A stretch of 64,000 nt of DNA, from positions 18,002,228 through 18,066,227 of the forward strand of contig OZ025208.1 in NCBI GenBank assembly GCA_964019055.1, written 5' to 3'. Source of the DNA: Anthopleura xanthogrammica (taxonomy: Eukaryota > Cnidaria > Anthozoa > Actiniaria > Actiniidae). The translations under genes were made by a program, and so were the position numbers. Numbering within the stretch: position 1 is the stretch's first letter; each line of letters begins with the position of its first letter. Positions 23,801 to 32,859 of this stretch are shown piece by piece. The notes under the pieces were generated by a model that was not told the origin of the DNA, made no database searches, and saw only the letters and a list, made by a program, of their open reading frames with translations.

Positions 23801-26800
23801 CTTGTTTTTGCAGTTTCTAGAAGTGAAGGCAGCCATCAGATGAGACTGTTACCTCACTCCAAGAAACAAGGAAGCTACAAGGTTCTCAGCAAACTCAGAG
23901 CGTAAGTGTACAACTTTAACTACATTTGTGTTTAAGAAAGGCCTTGGTTTGCTCTCTTGAAGATGACTATAGGCAGGGGCGTAGCGAGGACCTAGGTTCT
24001 GGGGGGGCACCTCCGCCAAAAATCGCCGAAGCAAAATAAACAAAAAAACCCGCGATATTTACGACGAAATAGGGAATAAAACTTTCACTACAAAAAGTGG
24101 GGGGCGCCAAGTACAAAAAAAAAAGAGGCCAAAATAATAAAAAAGGGAAAAAAACAAACAATTACCTATTTACCAAAAATTTGCCCCCCGTTCCCCCCCC
24201 CCCCCCCCCTCCCTACGCTAGTAACTATAGGTATGATAGATTATGTGTGAGACAACAAGACCGTGCTCCTGACCACAAGTAAGAAGAACCCGAAGGCATT
24301 ACACACTGGAATTCTGACAAACAATCACTTCTTGTTCTCCAGTACTCTGTTGTTCTTGACCTAATACTCTCTAACTTAATGACTCCCTATTGGTCGTATA
24401 ATGTTAACTGTTATGTCGTCACTCTTAATCAGTGTTGTTGATGAATCCAAGAAAGATGAAAGTCAGGTTGCTTTATTGTCTTCTACGACAACAAAGCCTC
24501 AGTCAAGGTCAGTGTGTGTTTGATCCAATCCGTCGTACTTATCCATACCTACTCTCCATCATTCCAACCTCGAAGCCTCTACTGAGAACTACAGAACCTT
24601 ACAAGACAAAGCTATACAGTAGTTCACGCTGTCATGTTAATCATGTGGTCCATGGGTATACAATGGTATACAGTGTCATATCATCTGTATGGTAGTAGTC
24701 TAAGGTCTGTCACGTGGTCCATGGCTATACAGTAGGACACGCTGTCATGTTAATCATGTGGTCCATGGGTATACAATGGTATACAGTGTCATATCATCAG
24801 TATGGTAGTAGTCTAAGGTCTGTCACGTGGTCCATGGCTATGCAGTAGTTCACCCTGTCATGTTAATCATGTGGTCCATGGGTATACAATGGTATACAGT
24901 GTCATGTCATCAGTATGGTAGTAGTCTAAGGTCAGTCACGTGGTCCATGGGTATACAGTAGGACACGCTGTCATGTTAATCATGTGGTCCATGGGTATAC
25001 AATGGTATACAGTGTCATATCATCAGTATGGTAGTAGTCTAAGGTCAGTCACGTGGTCCATGGGTACAAAGTAATACTACTCAAAGTGTAGTCACGTGAT
25101 TCAATGGTTTTTTCTTATCATTTACTCTTCTTTCGATATTCAGACATAACTATTTTTATCTTACTCATTTTCTGTTGGTCGCGATCATCACTTGTCAAGT
25201 GCACTGACATACTGCAATATAGAGATAACAGGACTAAAGAATACTGCCGCAGATTACACTGACCGGATCATTCTTTCTTTCGTTCGTTCTTTCGTTCGTC
25301 CTTTCTTTCATTCAATCATTTCTTCAGCATGGTTATCAATTTTTTTATTAAATCGTCTTTTCTCAACCAATCAACGAACAATATCGCCATCCACAAGATC
25401 CAATACGATCACACGTCATGATCATCGCAATACTGTACAAATACAGTGCGTAACGGTGAAATGTGTTCACAAGATCCAATACGATCACACGTCATGACCA
25501 TCGCAATACTGTACAAATACAGTGCATAACGGTGAAATGTGTCCACAAGATCCAATACGATCACACGTCATGACCATCGCAATACTGTACAAATACAGTG
25601 CATAACGGTGAAATGTGTCCACAAGATCCAATACGATCACACATCATGACCATCGTAATACTGTACAAATACAGTGCGTAACGGTGAAATGTGTCCACAA
25701 GATTCAATACGATCACACGTCATGATCATCGCAATACTGTACAAATACAGTGCATAACGGTGAAATGTGTCCACAAGATCCAATACGATCACACGTCATG
25801 ACCATCGCAATACTGTACAAATACAGTGCGTAACGGTGAAATGTGTCCACAAGATCCAATACGATCACACGTCATGACCATCGTAGTACTGTACAAATAC
25901 AGTGCATAACGGTGAAATGTGTCCACAAGATCCAATACGATCACACGTCATGATCATCGCAATACTGTACATATACAGTGCATAACGGTGAAATGTGTCC
26001 ACAAGATCCAATACGACCACACGTCATGACCATCGCAATACTGTACAAATACAGTGCGTAACGGTGAAATGTGTCCACAAGATCCAATACGATCACACGT
26101 CATGATCATCGCAATACTGTACAAATACAGTGCGTAACGGTGAAATATGTCCACAAGATCCAATACGATCACACGTCATGACCATCGCATCCAATACTGT
26201 ACAAATACAGTGCGTAACGGTGAAATGTGTACCTTTTTCAGCGATATAACTGCATCGAGTAGCGGAATTACAGAAGAGCTGTACGTAAAGAAGATAAATT
26301 GGTTAAGAAACACTTGATAAGTTTGAACATTGATTGAGATATGTTCAATCATGTTATTGATATAACTAGTCCAAGATACCACGGCAATGGTGATTGGATT
26401 TACTTAAATGTTAGAAGGACTGAAGATGGAACCATAAAAACGCATAAAGTTGATGTTCATTATTAATAATGGCGTCATTTTCCTTATTATACTTCTTCCT
26501 TTAATGGTTAATTTAGCTTTAAATTACACATCAATAGATATGTCCCAAAAAATGTAAGAAATGAGAAATCGATGGGAAACATAGTGAGAGAGAATCCTGA
26601 TAACCATATATAGCCCGCCTTTCGAGTGGTTGGTTGTGAGAAACATAGTGAGAGAGAATCCTGATAACCATATATAGCCCGCCTGTCGAGTGGTTGGTTG
26701 TGGGAAACATAGCGAGAGAGAATCCTGATAACCATATATAGCCCGCCAGTCGAGTGGTTGGTTATGGGAAACATAGTGAGAGAGAATCCTGATAACCATA

Positions 26801-27936
26801 TATAGCCCGCCAGTCGAGTGGTTGGTTATGGGAAACATAGTGAAAGAGAATCCTGATAACCATATATAGCCCGCCTGTCGAGTGGTTGGTTGTGGGAAAC
26901 ATAGTGAAAGAGAATCCTGATAACCATATATAGCCCGCCTGTCGAGTGGTTGGTTATGGGAAACATAGTGAGAGAGAATCCTGATAACCATATATAGCCC
27001 GCCTGTCGAGTGGTTGGTTATGGGAAACATAGTGAGAGAGAATCCTGATAACCATATATAGCCCGCCAGTAGAGTGGTTGGTTGTGGGAAACATAGTGAG
27101 AGAGAATCCTGATAACCATATATAGCCCGCCAGTAGAGTGGTTGGTTATGGGAAACATAGTGAGAGAGAATCCTGATAACCATATATAGCCCGCCAGTAG
27201 AGTGGTTGGTTATGGGAAACATAGTGAGAGAGAATCCTGATAACCATATATAGCCCGCCAGTAGAGTGGTTGGTTATGGGAAACATAGTGAGAGAGAATC
27301 CTGATAACCATATATAGCCCGCCAGTAAAGTGGTTGGTTGTTATCAATATTTTCATGCTTGCATTTGTTGATTTCTTTGTAGTTTGAAAGAAAACAAGCC
27401 AGTTGAAAGTTTCGACCGCTCCAAGCCACTGTTTGACGTAACAGGAACGTTCTACTGGTGTGCTGCAGTGCCATACGAAGAAGCCATACTGGTCAGTATT
27501 CCATGACTTACAATGTACAATCAATGTACAATCATGAACAGACGAGTCTCTTATCATTTGTCGTTCCCTTTCTTTTTCAGACCAGAGAGAAAGCCTACGA
27601 TATCGTTTTTACACATCACATTCTGGTGTGTGTGTTCAACAAAAAAGATGATCCTCTCATCGGCCTGCGACAACTGGTAAAGATGACATCATATATCATG
27701 AACATGATCAAATGGCAGTGGTAGGGTGGTAATTATGGTGATGATGTAGTGCTAATGATGATGATTATAGTGGTGGTGGTAATGATGATGACAGTACGTG
27801 GTGCTGCTGGTGGTTGTGATGTTAATGATGATGATGATGATGGTAATGATGATGATGACGAGAGAGGTGGTGGTGGTAATGATGATGACAGTGGTGCTGC
27901 TGGTGGTTGTGACGGAAATGATAATGATGGTGATGG

Positions 27937-28017
<81 letters not shown>

Positions 28018-30181
28018 CGATGACGACGAGAGTGTTGGTGTTGGTGGTAATGATGGTAATGGTATTGGTGGTGATGGTGATAGTGTGGAGGTGTTGGTTG
28101 ATGGTATTGATGAAGACACTTCGTATTCTATTGTTGGATGTTGTTGATTGTATATCGTGTTTGCTGCAGGTCATGCCTCTAAGAGCCAGTAACCTCCAAC
28201 AATCAGATCTCAAACACATTGTTTTTCTTGGTGACAAAGACTATCTAAAGCGAGAGGTATAGTACTAGCTGTTGCTACCACATGGTGTTTTCTATGATAA
28301 CCTTGACTCAATCAGTTGTGTTATTTTTCGTAGTGGGAACACATTGGTAGTTTTGATAACGTGTACATCTTGCCGGTAAGTGAAGACCCTAGGGGGTTCC
28401 CCTAGGTGGGATAATATTTTGTCCATATATGCCTTAATCCAATTGGTCAATAAGCTTACCTTTTGTTCTTGTAATTTAGGGTTCTCCGTTCTGCAGGTCT
28501 GATTTACGGGCTGTCAACTCTAATCTGGCAGACATGGTGGTTTTTCTGTCCTCTACTACAGCCAGCTCCTCTTCTGATCCTAAACTTGCTGATAAGCATC
28601 CCATTCTTGCCTCGTTAAACCTTAAGGTAACACTTAATGTTTACCTAAGAGAGCTAGGGAGTGACGTGTATCTGTTTGTACAGACATTCATTGTACATGT
28701 GTATCTGTGGATAGTCGTATACAGTAATAGTGTCTCGTTAAACCTTAAGGTAACACTTAATGTATACCTAAGAGAGCTAGGGAGGGACGTGTATCTGTTT
28801 GTACAGACATTCATTGTGTATCTGTGGATAGTCGTATACAGTAAAAGTGTCAGTCTTAGAGTTTATTGTTACATTCCAGGCTATGTCATTTGACGATGCA
28901 GCAGGACTTCTACGTCAAACCACTAGAGAAGCGTTCATTGGTTTACCTGATGTGTCTCTGGGCAGTCATAACATTGAAAGACGAGGATCTGCCTTTGGAT
29001 GCAATATCCCCATGTTAACAGAGATCGGTACGTTAGTACGATAGTAATCCCATTAGGCAGTATCTATGTCGTATAGCATGCGGGAAGTCTAAGCTGAAAT
29101 AGCGACAGAATCCAACGTCACCAAATTCAGTGCCACTAGTTTACAGGACTTGGATATTGATGGTGATGGTGATGGTGATGGTGATGATGATGATGATGCT
29201 GCTGCTAATGATGATGGTAATGATGATGATGACGAGAGTGGTGGTGGTGGTAATGATGATGAGAGTGGTGCTGGTGGTGCTTGTGATGGTAATGATGATG
29301 GTAATGATGCTGATGATGCTGCTATTACATTGTTTCTAGTATTCGATCATAACGTACAGTACTTGGATATCGACGATGATGATGATGATGACATGGAGTT
29401 GTACCTTAGTCAACCGTTTGCTTGTGGAACGACATTCACAGCTTCTGTTCTTGATTCACTCGTCAGTTCAGTAAGTACACTGCATGAAGCCCTGCATGGT
29501 CTGTCTTCTTCATTTCTTGTTGGTAAATAAAAACATTTTCTCTGTAGACTTACTACAATGGAGACATCTTGACGTTGGTTCGTAACTTGGTGACCGGGGG
29601 GGTTAACCCAGTACTCGAGGAACAGCTTGCAGAAGGAGAAGGATTAAAGGGAGGATATGAAGTATCAGAAACCTCGGAGATTAGGTGCAGGTGTAAGATT
29701 TCCCAGATCTCTCTGTACGACGGGCCTCTGGCTGAATTTGGGGTGAGTATCGCCATGATAAGTTCATGATGACGTATGCATGTATATACCTCAATTCGTG
29801 TAGAATGGTGGTCAGTATCGCCATGATAAGTTCATGATGACGTATGCATGTATATACCTCAATTCGTGTAGAATGGTGGTCAGTATCGCCATGATAAGTT
29901 CATGATGACGTATGCATGTATATAACATAACATGTACACCTTTTGTTGTGTAGAATGGTGGTCAGTATGGAGAGATGTTTCAACGTGCTCTTCGAGACTA
30001 CTCCATGATCTGTCTAGGTGTCTATCGATTCAGAGATTCTAACAAGTTGTCATCACAACCTTCATCCAAGAGATACGTCATTGCTGTTCCACCCTATGAT
30101 TTTCTCCTGCAGTCCACTGACCTGGTGTTTGTGCTGGCTCACTCGAATGAGCAGCTCAACAAAGAGTTTTCTAAAGATTGA
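8481..30181 (+). CDS. SLO1: Slo-family calcium- and voltage-activated BK potassium channel, 33 exons, complete
   Basis: Exons: 8481-8810, 11178-11239, 11658-11751, 12048-12159, 12619-12694, 12828-12903, 13020-13097, 13578-13667, 13916-14007, 15077-15187, 15285-15390, 17220-17302, 17398-17467, 17902-17967, 18053-18142, 18225-18349, 18876-18944, 19147-19236, 19655-19731, 21215-21259, 22599-22730, 23814-23901, 24433-24507, 26242-26280, 27383-27491, 27581-27676, 28170-28256, 28334-28375, 28480-28626, 28880-29027, 29340-29470, 29548-29742, 29954-30181. Phases close throughout, giving 1152 aa. Order of domains: S0 (about residues 27-50), S1-S4 voltage sensor, pore with TVGYGD in exon 8, RCK1 ([17 protein letters not shown]), a low-conservation linker (exons 20-24), RCK2 ([22 protein letters not shown]), the calcium bowl [16 protein letters not shown] and a short C-terminus. 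It is a plasma-membrane K+ channel gated by voltage and Ca2+. S4 reads [11 protein letters not shown], so the third arginine of vertebrate BK is glutamine. Linker exons 20-24 are the least certain. Introns are swollen by minisatellites. Confidence 0.93.
10751..11092. mobile_element. Double fold-back MITE, family copy 1 (Slo intron 1)
   Basis: Two palindromes lie side by side. The first starts CATATCCATTTTGAAATCAT and ends with TTTCAAAATGGAAATGATT; the second runs from GGTAATAGAACTGAGTG to the inverse CACTCAACTCAGTTCTATTACC. A related composite occurs at 57282-57598 in the kinase gene, sharing the AGCAAATCCTG and CTGATTGGCT blocks and the GCAATTTTG arm. Two dispersed copies with the same architecture mark a mobile family. 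No coding capacity. Confidence 0.8.
12316..12540. repeat. Two-copy tandem repeat, about 117 bp, Slo intron 4
   Basis: Both copies carry AAGGTGACTCTCAAAGGG followed by AACCAATCACAGTGCACC. The second copy ends shortly before the exon 5 acceptor. Diverged by scattered substitutions. Confidence 0.75.
13076..13530 (+). repeat. Exon-edge minisatellite, about 105 bp unit, repeating the Slo exon 7 donor
   Basis: The real exon 7 ends CTGTACTTCCTGGTG with donor GTACGTG at 13098. Four further copies of TGTCTGTACTTCCTRGTGGT follow near 13182, 13286, 13397 and 13505, each attached to the adjacent intron sequence with CATACTAAACTGGATCA and a CCCTAGCCTC tract. Copies 2 and 3 keep GTACGTG donors; copies 4 and 5 have GTATGTA and GTAGGAT. 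The repeat therefore spans the exon-intron boundary. Confidence 0.9.
14068..14512. repeat. 29-bp minisatellite with two interleaved unit types, Slo intron 9
   Basis: All units begin GGGGAGGGTACC. Type A continues CTGAACTATGTGGGTCA (or CGATGTGGG), type B continues AAATGACAAGGACCACA. About 15 units alternate irregularly. The open frames on both strands here are artefacts of the repeat. Confidence 0.9.
14524..15055. mobile_element. Cluster of nested fold-back elements in Slo intron 9
   Basis: Three palindromic blocks follow one another. Block 1, about 14527-14662, pairs ACATGTTAAGAGC with GCTCTTAACATGT. Block 2, about 14673-14815, pairs TTACACATTTAGGGT with ACCCTAAATGTGTAA. Block 3, about 14873-15045, pairs AAGCCTACTAATCGGTC with GACCATTAGTAGG. 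They look like MITEs inserted in or next to each other; no target duplication was identified with confidence. Confidence 0.65.
15785..17190. repeat. 52-bp minisatellite, about 27 copies, Slo intron 11
   Basis: The unit begins ATGTACTATGGGTGTTTAGT and ends TCTATACCCATACTG. Units differ mainly at two positions (GTACT or ATACT, and TATACCC or TATGCCC). The array stops about 30 bp before the exon 12 acceptor, so it is the main reason this intron is 1.8 kb. Confidence 0.95.
17496..17812 (+). mobile_element. 3' end of a non-LTR retrotransposon (LINE), Slo intron 13
   Basis: Codons 17496-17606 read [18 protein letters not shown] followed by [18 protein letters not shown] and a stop. This is the typical C-terminus of a CR1/L2/Rex-like reverse transcriptase ORF. 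It is followed by a 3' UTR with AGCGCTATTGATC and TAGCGCTATAGAAATAAAGG, then a TTA/ATT microsatellite tail at about 17780-17812. The rest of the element is absent, as expected for 5' truncation. Confidence 0.8.
18645..18764 (-). mobile_element. 3' tail of a second LINE, opposite orientation, Slo intron 16
   Basis: An (AAT)n tract at 18645-18669 is followed by GGGTTCTTATATAGCGCATT and AATGCGCTTTAC. Read on the minus strand this is a GCGC-rich 3' end followed by (ATT)n, the same kind of tail as the element at 17496-17812. Only the terminal segment is present. Confidence 0.6.
19270..19433. mobile_element. 164-bp MITE with CAGGGCTCGAAATAG terminal inverted repeats
   Basis: The element starts CAGGGCTCGAAATAG and ends CTATTTCGAGCCCTG, exact inverted repeats of 15 bp. 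TAATC flanks both ends (19265-19269 and 19434-19438). Inside, TTTTGCCTGGCTTTT is present twice. CAGGG termini resemble hAT elements, but the apparent 5-bp duplication is shorter than the usual 8 bp. Confidence 0.8.
20130..20515. repeat. 45-bp minisatellite, about 8 copies, Slo intron 19
   Basis: The unit is TATTGGTACAGGCCTATTTG followed by TACTCTCTCTACCCCTCTGTGTCGT. Because 45 is a multiple of 3, all three forward frames and one reverse frame stay open, giving spurious ORFs of 140-170 codons. No evidence of translation. Confidence 0.95.
20552..20607 (+). other. Possible alternative terminal exon of Slo inside intron 19
   Basis: A good acceptor (TGTCCTTCCAG) at 20551 is followed by an in-phase reading from exon 19 that gives [18 protein letters not shown] and stops at TAG 20605-20607. 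Splicing here would truncate the channel after RCK1. The exon 20 choice at 21215 keeps the frame into RCK2 and is preferred. This may be chance. Confidence 0.2.
22991..23645. repeat. 110-bp minisatellite, 6 copies, Slo intron 21
   Basis: TGATGGTGTTAGTCTAGTAT recurs at 22991, 23101, 23211, 23321, 23431 and 23541. Each unit also holds GGGCTGCACATGAGTAACAG. The last copy contains a small internal duplication. Confidence 0.93.
23974..24223. mobile_element. hAT-like MITE, 250 bp, with perfect 8-bp target duplication
   Basis: ACTATAGG occurs immediately before (23966-23973) and after (24224-24231) the element. The left end is CAGGGGCGTAGCGAGG and the right end, read inverted, is TACTAGCGTAGGGAGG, an imperfect terminal repeat. 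The interior is rich in A and C/G homopolymer runs. The 8-bp duplication and CAGGG start fit the hAT superfamily. It lies in Slo intron 22. Confidence 0.8.
24631..25075. repeat. 113-bp minisatellite, 4 copies, Slo intron 23
   Basis: GTCATGTTAATCATGTGGTC recurs at 24631, 24744, 24857 and 24970. Units also share GTATACAATGGTATACAGTG and GGTAGTAGTCTAAGGTC. Confidence 0.93.
25400..26235. repeat. 76-bp minisatellite, 11 copies, Slo intron 23
   Basis: The unit is TCCACAAGATCCAATACGAT, then CACACGTCATGACCATCGCA, ATACTGTACAAATACAGTGC and ATAACGGTGAAATGTG. The array runs up to about 10 bases before the polypyrimidine tract of exon 24. TACTGTACAAATACAGT inside each unit is a near-palindrome. Confidence 0.95.
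26574..27340. repeat. 64-bp minisatellite, 12 copies, Slo intron 24
   Basis: The unit is GGGAAACATAGTGAGAGAGA, ATCCTGATAACCATATATAG, CCCGCCTGTCGAGTGGTTGG, TTAT. On the minus strand no frame contains a stop, so three 64-bp units are read as one 64-residue repeat and produce a 232-codon ORF. This is a numerical by-product of the repeat. Confidence 0.95.
27735..28115. repeat. (GAT)n microsatellite with degenerate GTGGTGGTAATGATGATGA units, Slo intron 26
   Basis: A perfect (GAT)n core lies at about 27935-28016, flanked by degenerate GAT/GGT triplets. Long acidic or hydrophobic ORFs on both strands come only from the triplet repeat. Confidence 0.9.
28611..28860 (+). repeat. Exon-edge duplication, 123 bp, repeating the Slo exon 29 donor
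   Basis: The exon 29 end CTCGTTAAACCTTAAG with donor GTAACACTTAATG at 28611-28639 reappears at 28734-28762. The intervening intron sequence (GAGAGCTAGGGAG, TCTGTTTGTACAGACATTC) is also duplicated. The second copy is a full decoy donor within intron 29. Confidence 0.9.
29143..29330 (+). repeat. Partial copy of the Slo calcium-bowl exon expanded into a GAT array
   Basis: ACAGGACTTGGATATTGATG at 29143 duplicates ACAGTACTTGGATATCGACG at 29355, which encodes QYLDID of the calcium bowl. In the duplicate, the aspartate codons have grown into a (GATGGT)n/(GAT)n tract reaching 29325, 15 bases before the acceptor of the true exon. The frame is open across the duplicate and into the exon, so retention would insert an Asp/Gly-rich stretch before the bowl. 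Confidence 0.8.
29798..29953 (+). repeat. Exon-edge minisatellite, 68 bp, repeating the acceptor of the last Slo exon
   Basis: The true acceptor is GTGTAG then AATGGTGGTCAGTATGG at 29954. Upstream, GTGTAGAATGGTGGTCAGTA is present at about 29798 and 29866, each joined to TCGCCATGATAAGTTCATGA, which is the sequence that follows the preceding donor (29743). The unit thus fuses the acceptor side to the donor side at the shared GGTSAGTAT word. Confidence 0.9.
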
Positions 30182-32859
30182 ACATCAACTTGGTTACTAA
30201 TTACACAGGCAGTACGATGCACAATACAAGCAACATTGATAATTCACACCACGCATGATCGCCGCGTGCATGTTATGAAGAAAACGACTGCAGAAACACA
30301 TATACCTAGTATGCACTAGGAATTTATTGCACAACTGAGCCTTTACGTTCACATGATTACTGGAGCCAGGAAAGTAGAAACAACTCGATGGTACTTACAT
30401 CAGCACCCTTTGACTACCCAAATATCTTGGCGTCAGGTTTTGGCTTGCGCGTCTGTTTGAATTCCTTCCCGGCTTTAAAATGAGCCGGAATGTTTCCAAT
30501 TCATAAAATCAGATGTTCATATAAAGACGTTATTGTGAGCAGCAGGCGCCATGCACGTTATGTAATATTTATACCAGACATGTAATGGTAGTATTACACA
30601 CACCTCTGACCCGGCTGGCGGTGCGTGAACAATTTTAGCCCGGCATCGTGGCGGTAAATTTTAATGCAAAGTTTGAATACCAAACGGAATGATAAAAGAG
30701 AATAATGAAAATCCACTGACCATAGATGGTCTGAATATGACGAGATTCTTTAATCGGAAGATTTTTTAAAACTGATAAATTGAAAGAATTCATAAGAAAA
30801 TTGGGGGGGGGGGGGTGGGGAGGATCTTGAATACCTTTAATAGGCTCGTGCATCAGCTGTGAGATAGAATACGGGGTTTTAACGTAAAATGAAAGTTGCT
30901 CAGTAGACTAGCTAATTAGTTTATCGTCAGCCCGACAAAACAGGAAAGGAAAGGAATCTTTTAAATTCCAGTGTAATAATTCTATTAAGAATGTAAATAT
31001 ATTTATTTCCAATTTGCCTTTCCGGAATTGAGAAAAACAAACCCATCACAACAAAGACCACACTAAAATTATTAAGTTTACCAAGTTTTAGAATGTTCGG
31101 GCAAATACTGACTTGATTTACTGACTTGATTTACAGGCTTTAAACAAATCGTAACAATAACAGAGAATGTATGGTTTTTGGGGACGCTATCCTCTAACCC
31201 CATACATTCTCTCATATTTTTGCGACTTTTAAAAGCTTGCCACTCAGTAAGTATTCGTCCAAACATGTTCAAACACAGTAATAATACTTTTAAAAGTATG
31301 ATCTTTTTTGTGATGGGGATCATCACTCAGATTAATATTTCACTCGGCCCCAGTCCCCTCCTGAATTCCGGAGAGGCCTATCACAGTACGAGGATTCACA
31401 GAGGATGGCTTTTATTAGTTTTATTTAAGAAAATACATCACCAAAAAAAGATGATTGTGTTTACTGGCTGTTGTTGTATAACTGTATACTACCCATAGAT
31501 ACACTCTGAATTAAGCCCGAACGAAAACGTGTTAATGAATGTCATGTATTGCGTATGATTAACTGAAAGCATTTCAGCTGACACACAGACAAAGAAAAGC
31601 CTGCTCCTTTGGAAAATAACCGGCCACAATTACAGCAGATTCCACGACGCTGGTTTGCATTTTAAAATTTTAAACGTTTCTATCTCTGAAATGAGAAGTC
31701 CGTATCCTGTAAAACTGTACGTATGTGCCATCGTATTATACCCTACATACACGTCAGGGTTGATAGGCACTTTATTAAGTCAGCGAGTGCATGCAGGAAT
31801 CTCGTAACCTGTACCGTGGCTTGCCCTCTATCGAGTTAGAGCTGTGGAGTGTCTACTGCGTAGGCGGCGGACTAGGGTGGCCGGGGGGCTAGAGCCTCCC
31901 CACTTTTTTACGGTAATTTTGTCGGATTTTCAAAATTTAAACTTCAATAACCAGCAGGCATGTAAAGCAGCTGTCGGACTGAAAATAAGATCAATGTAAG
32001 TATTTTAACTACCATCTACTAGTACTGGTCACTCTTTCTCCTATAATTTCCATAACATGTATATATTTTGCCGGTTTGCCCCAATTCAAAATGGCTGCCG
32101 AAAACCGTACGAATCGGTTATTCAAACCCTTTGACCTTTGACCCCTGAAGGAACACAAATACAAGATAAGTAAACAAAAATAACGTTCATTTGATTCAAA
32201 TGATCGGGGGGGAAACTATAGAAATCCAACCACTTTAGGTGTCCTAGTGCCCTTGTCGCGATGCTGCTGGTCACATTTACTGTTATTTTGTGTTCACTGA
32301 TCAATGGGGATTTTGCACACCTTGCGTGACATTTCAAATATTGCTTCGCTGGTCCCGAGAATTTCATATCTGGAAAGAGCATTCTAAAATTAGTAAATTT
32401 TGAAATTTTGAGGGAAATCAAATAAATACGAACGAAGTTATGAATTTTTAAAGATGACCTTTTCTATAAAGAAATGTATGGAAAATTGTCTTGGTGGGCA
32501 AGCTGTTGCCCACCACATACATTTCCTTATAAAAAAGGTCACTTTTAAAAATTCATAACTTCGTTCGTATTTATTTGATTTCCCTCAAAATTTCAAAATT
32601 TACTAATTTTAGGATGCTCTTTCGAGATATGATATTTTTGGGACCAGAGAAGCAATATTTGAAATGTCACGCAAGGTGTGCAAAATCCCCATTAGTCTGC
32701 GTAGTGTTGGTTTTTGAGGTTTTTGTCCTCGAGTACCGCGATCAAGTGTGGCGTTACGCATTAAACTACTATTGGATATCACCGGATGGTACGTTGCACA
32801 AACACTAGCTGCACGTCACTAACTGAACAGGAGGTGAGATCGATCAGTACGCGTCCATT
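30182..32859. other. Intergenic region between Slo and GST
   Basis: No conserved coding region. It should include the Slo 3' UTR and the GST promoter. Notable contents are a G-run at about 30803-30820, a small inverted repeat pairing AGAGAATGTATGG with CCATACATTCTCT at about 31160-31212, and the palindromic element at 32303-32693. Confidence 0.5.
32303..32693. mobile_element. Long palindromic (fold-back) MITE, 391 bp
   Basis: The left arm starts AATGGGGATTTTGCACACCT and the right arm ends AGGTGTGCAAAATCCCCATT, with about 180 bp of highly similar inverted sequence on each side. The centre pairs TGGTGGGCAAGC with GTTGCCCACCA, so the loop is only a few bases. The nearly identical peptides readable on opposite strands are caused by the inversion. 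The target duplication is not clear. Confidence 0.85.

Noticed and set aside
26524..27222. 232-codon minus-strand ORF with regular 64-residue repeats
   Set aside because: It is the 64-bp minisatellite read in three successive frames; all frames lack stops by chance and the array lies in a Slo intron.
27733..28262. Poly-Asp, poly-Ser, poly-Met and poly-Ile ORFs
   Set aside because: All are readings of a (GAT)n microsatellite in a Slo intron.
32122..32808. Two nearly identical peptides on opposite strands (MISLKISKFTNFRML...)
   Set aside because: Caused by the two arms of the palindromic element at 32303-32693, not by a duplicated gene.
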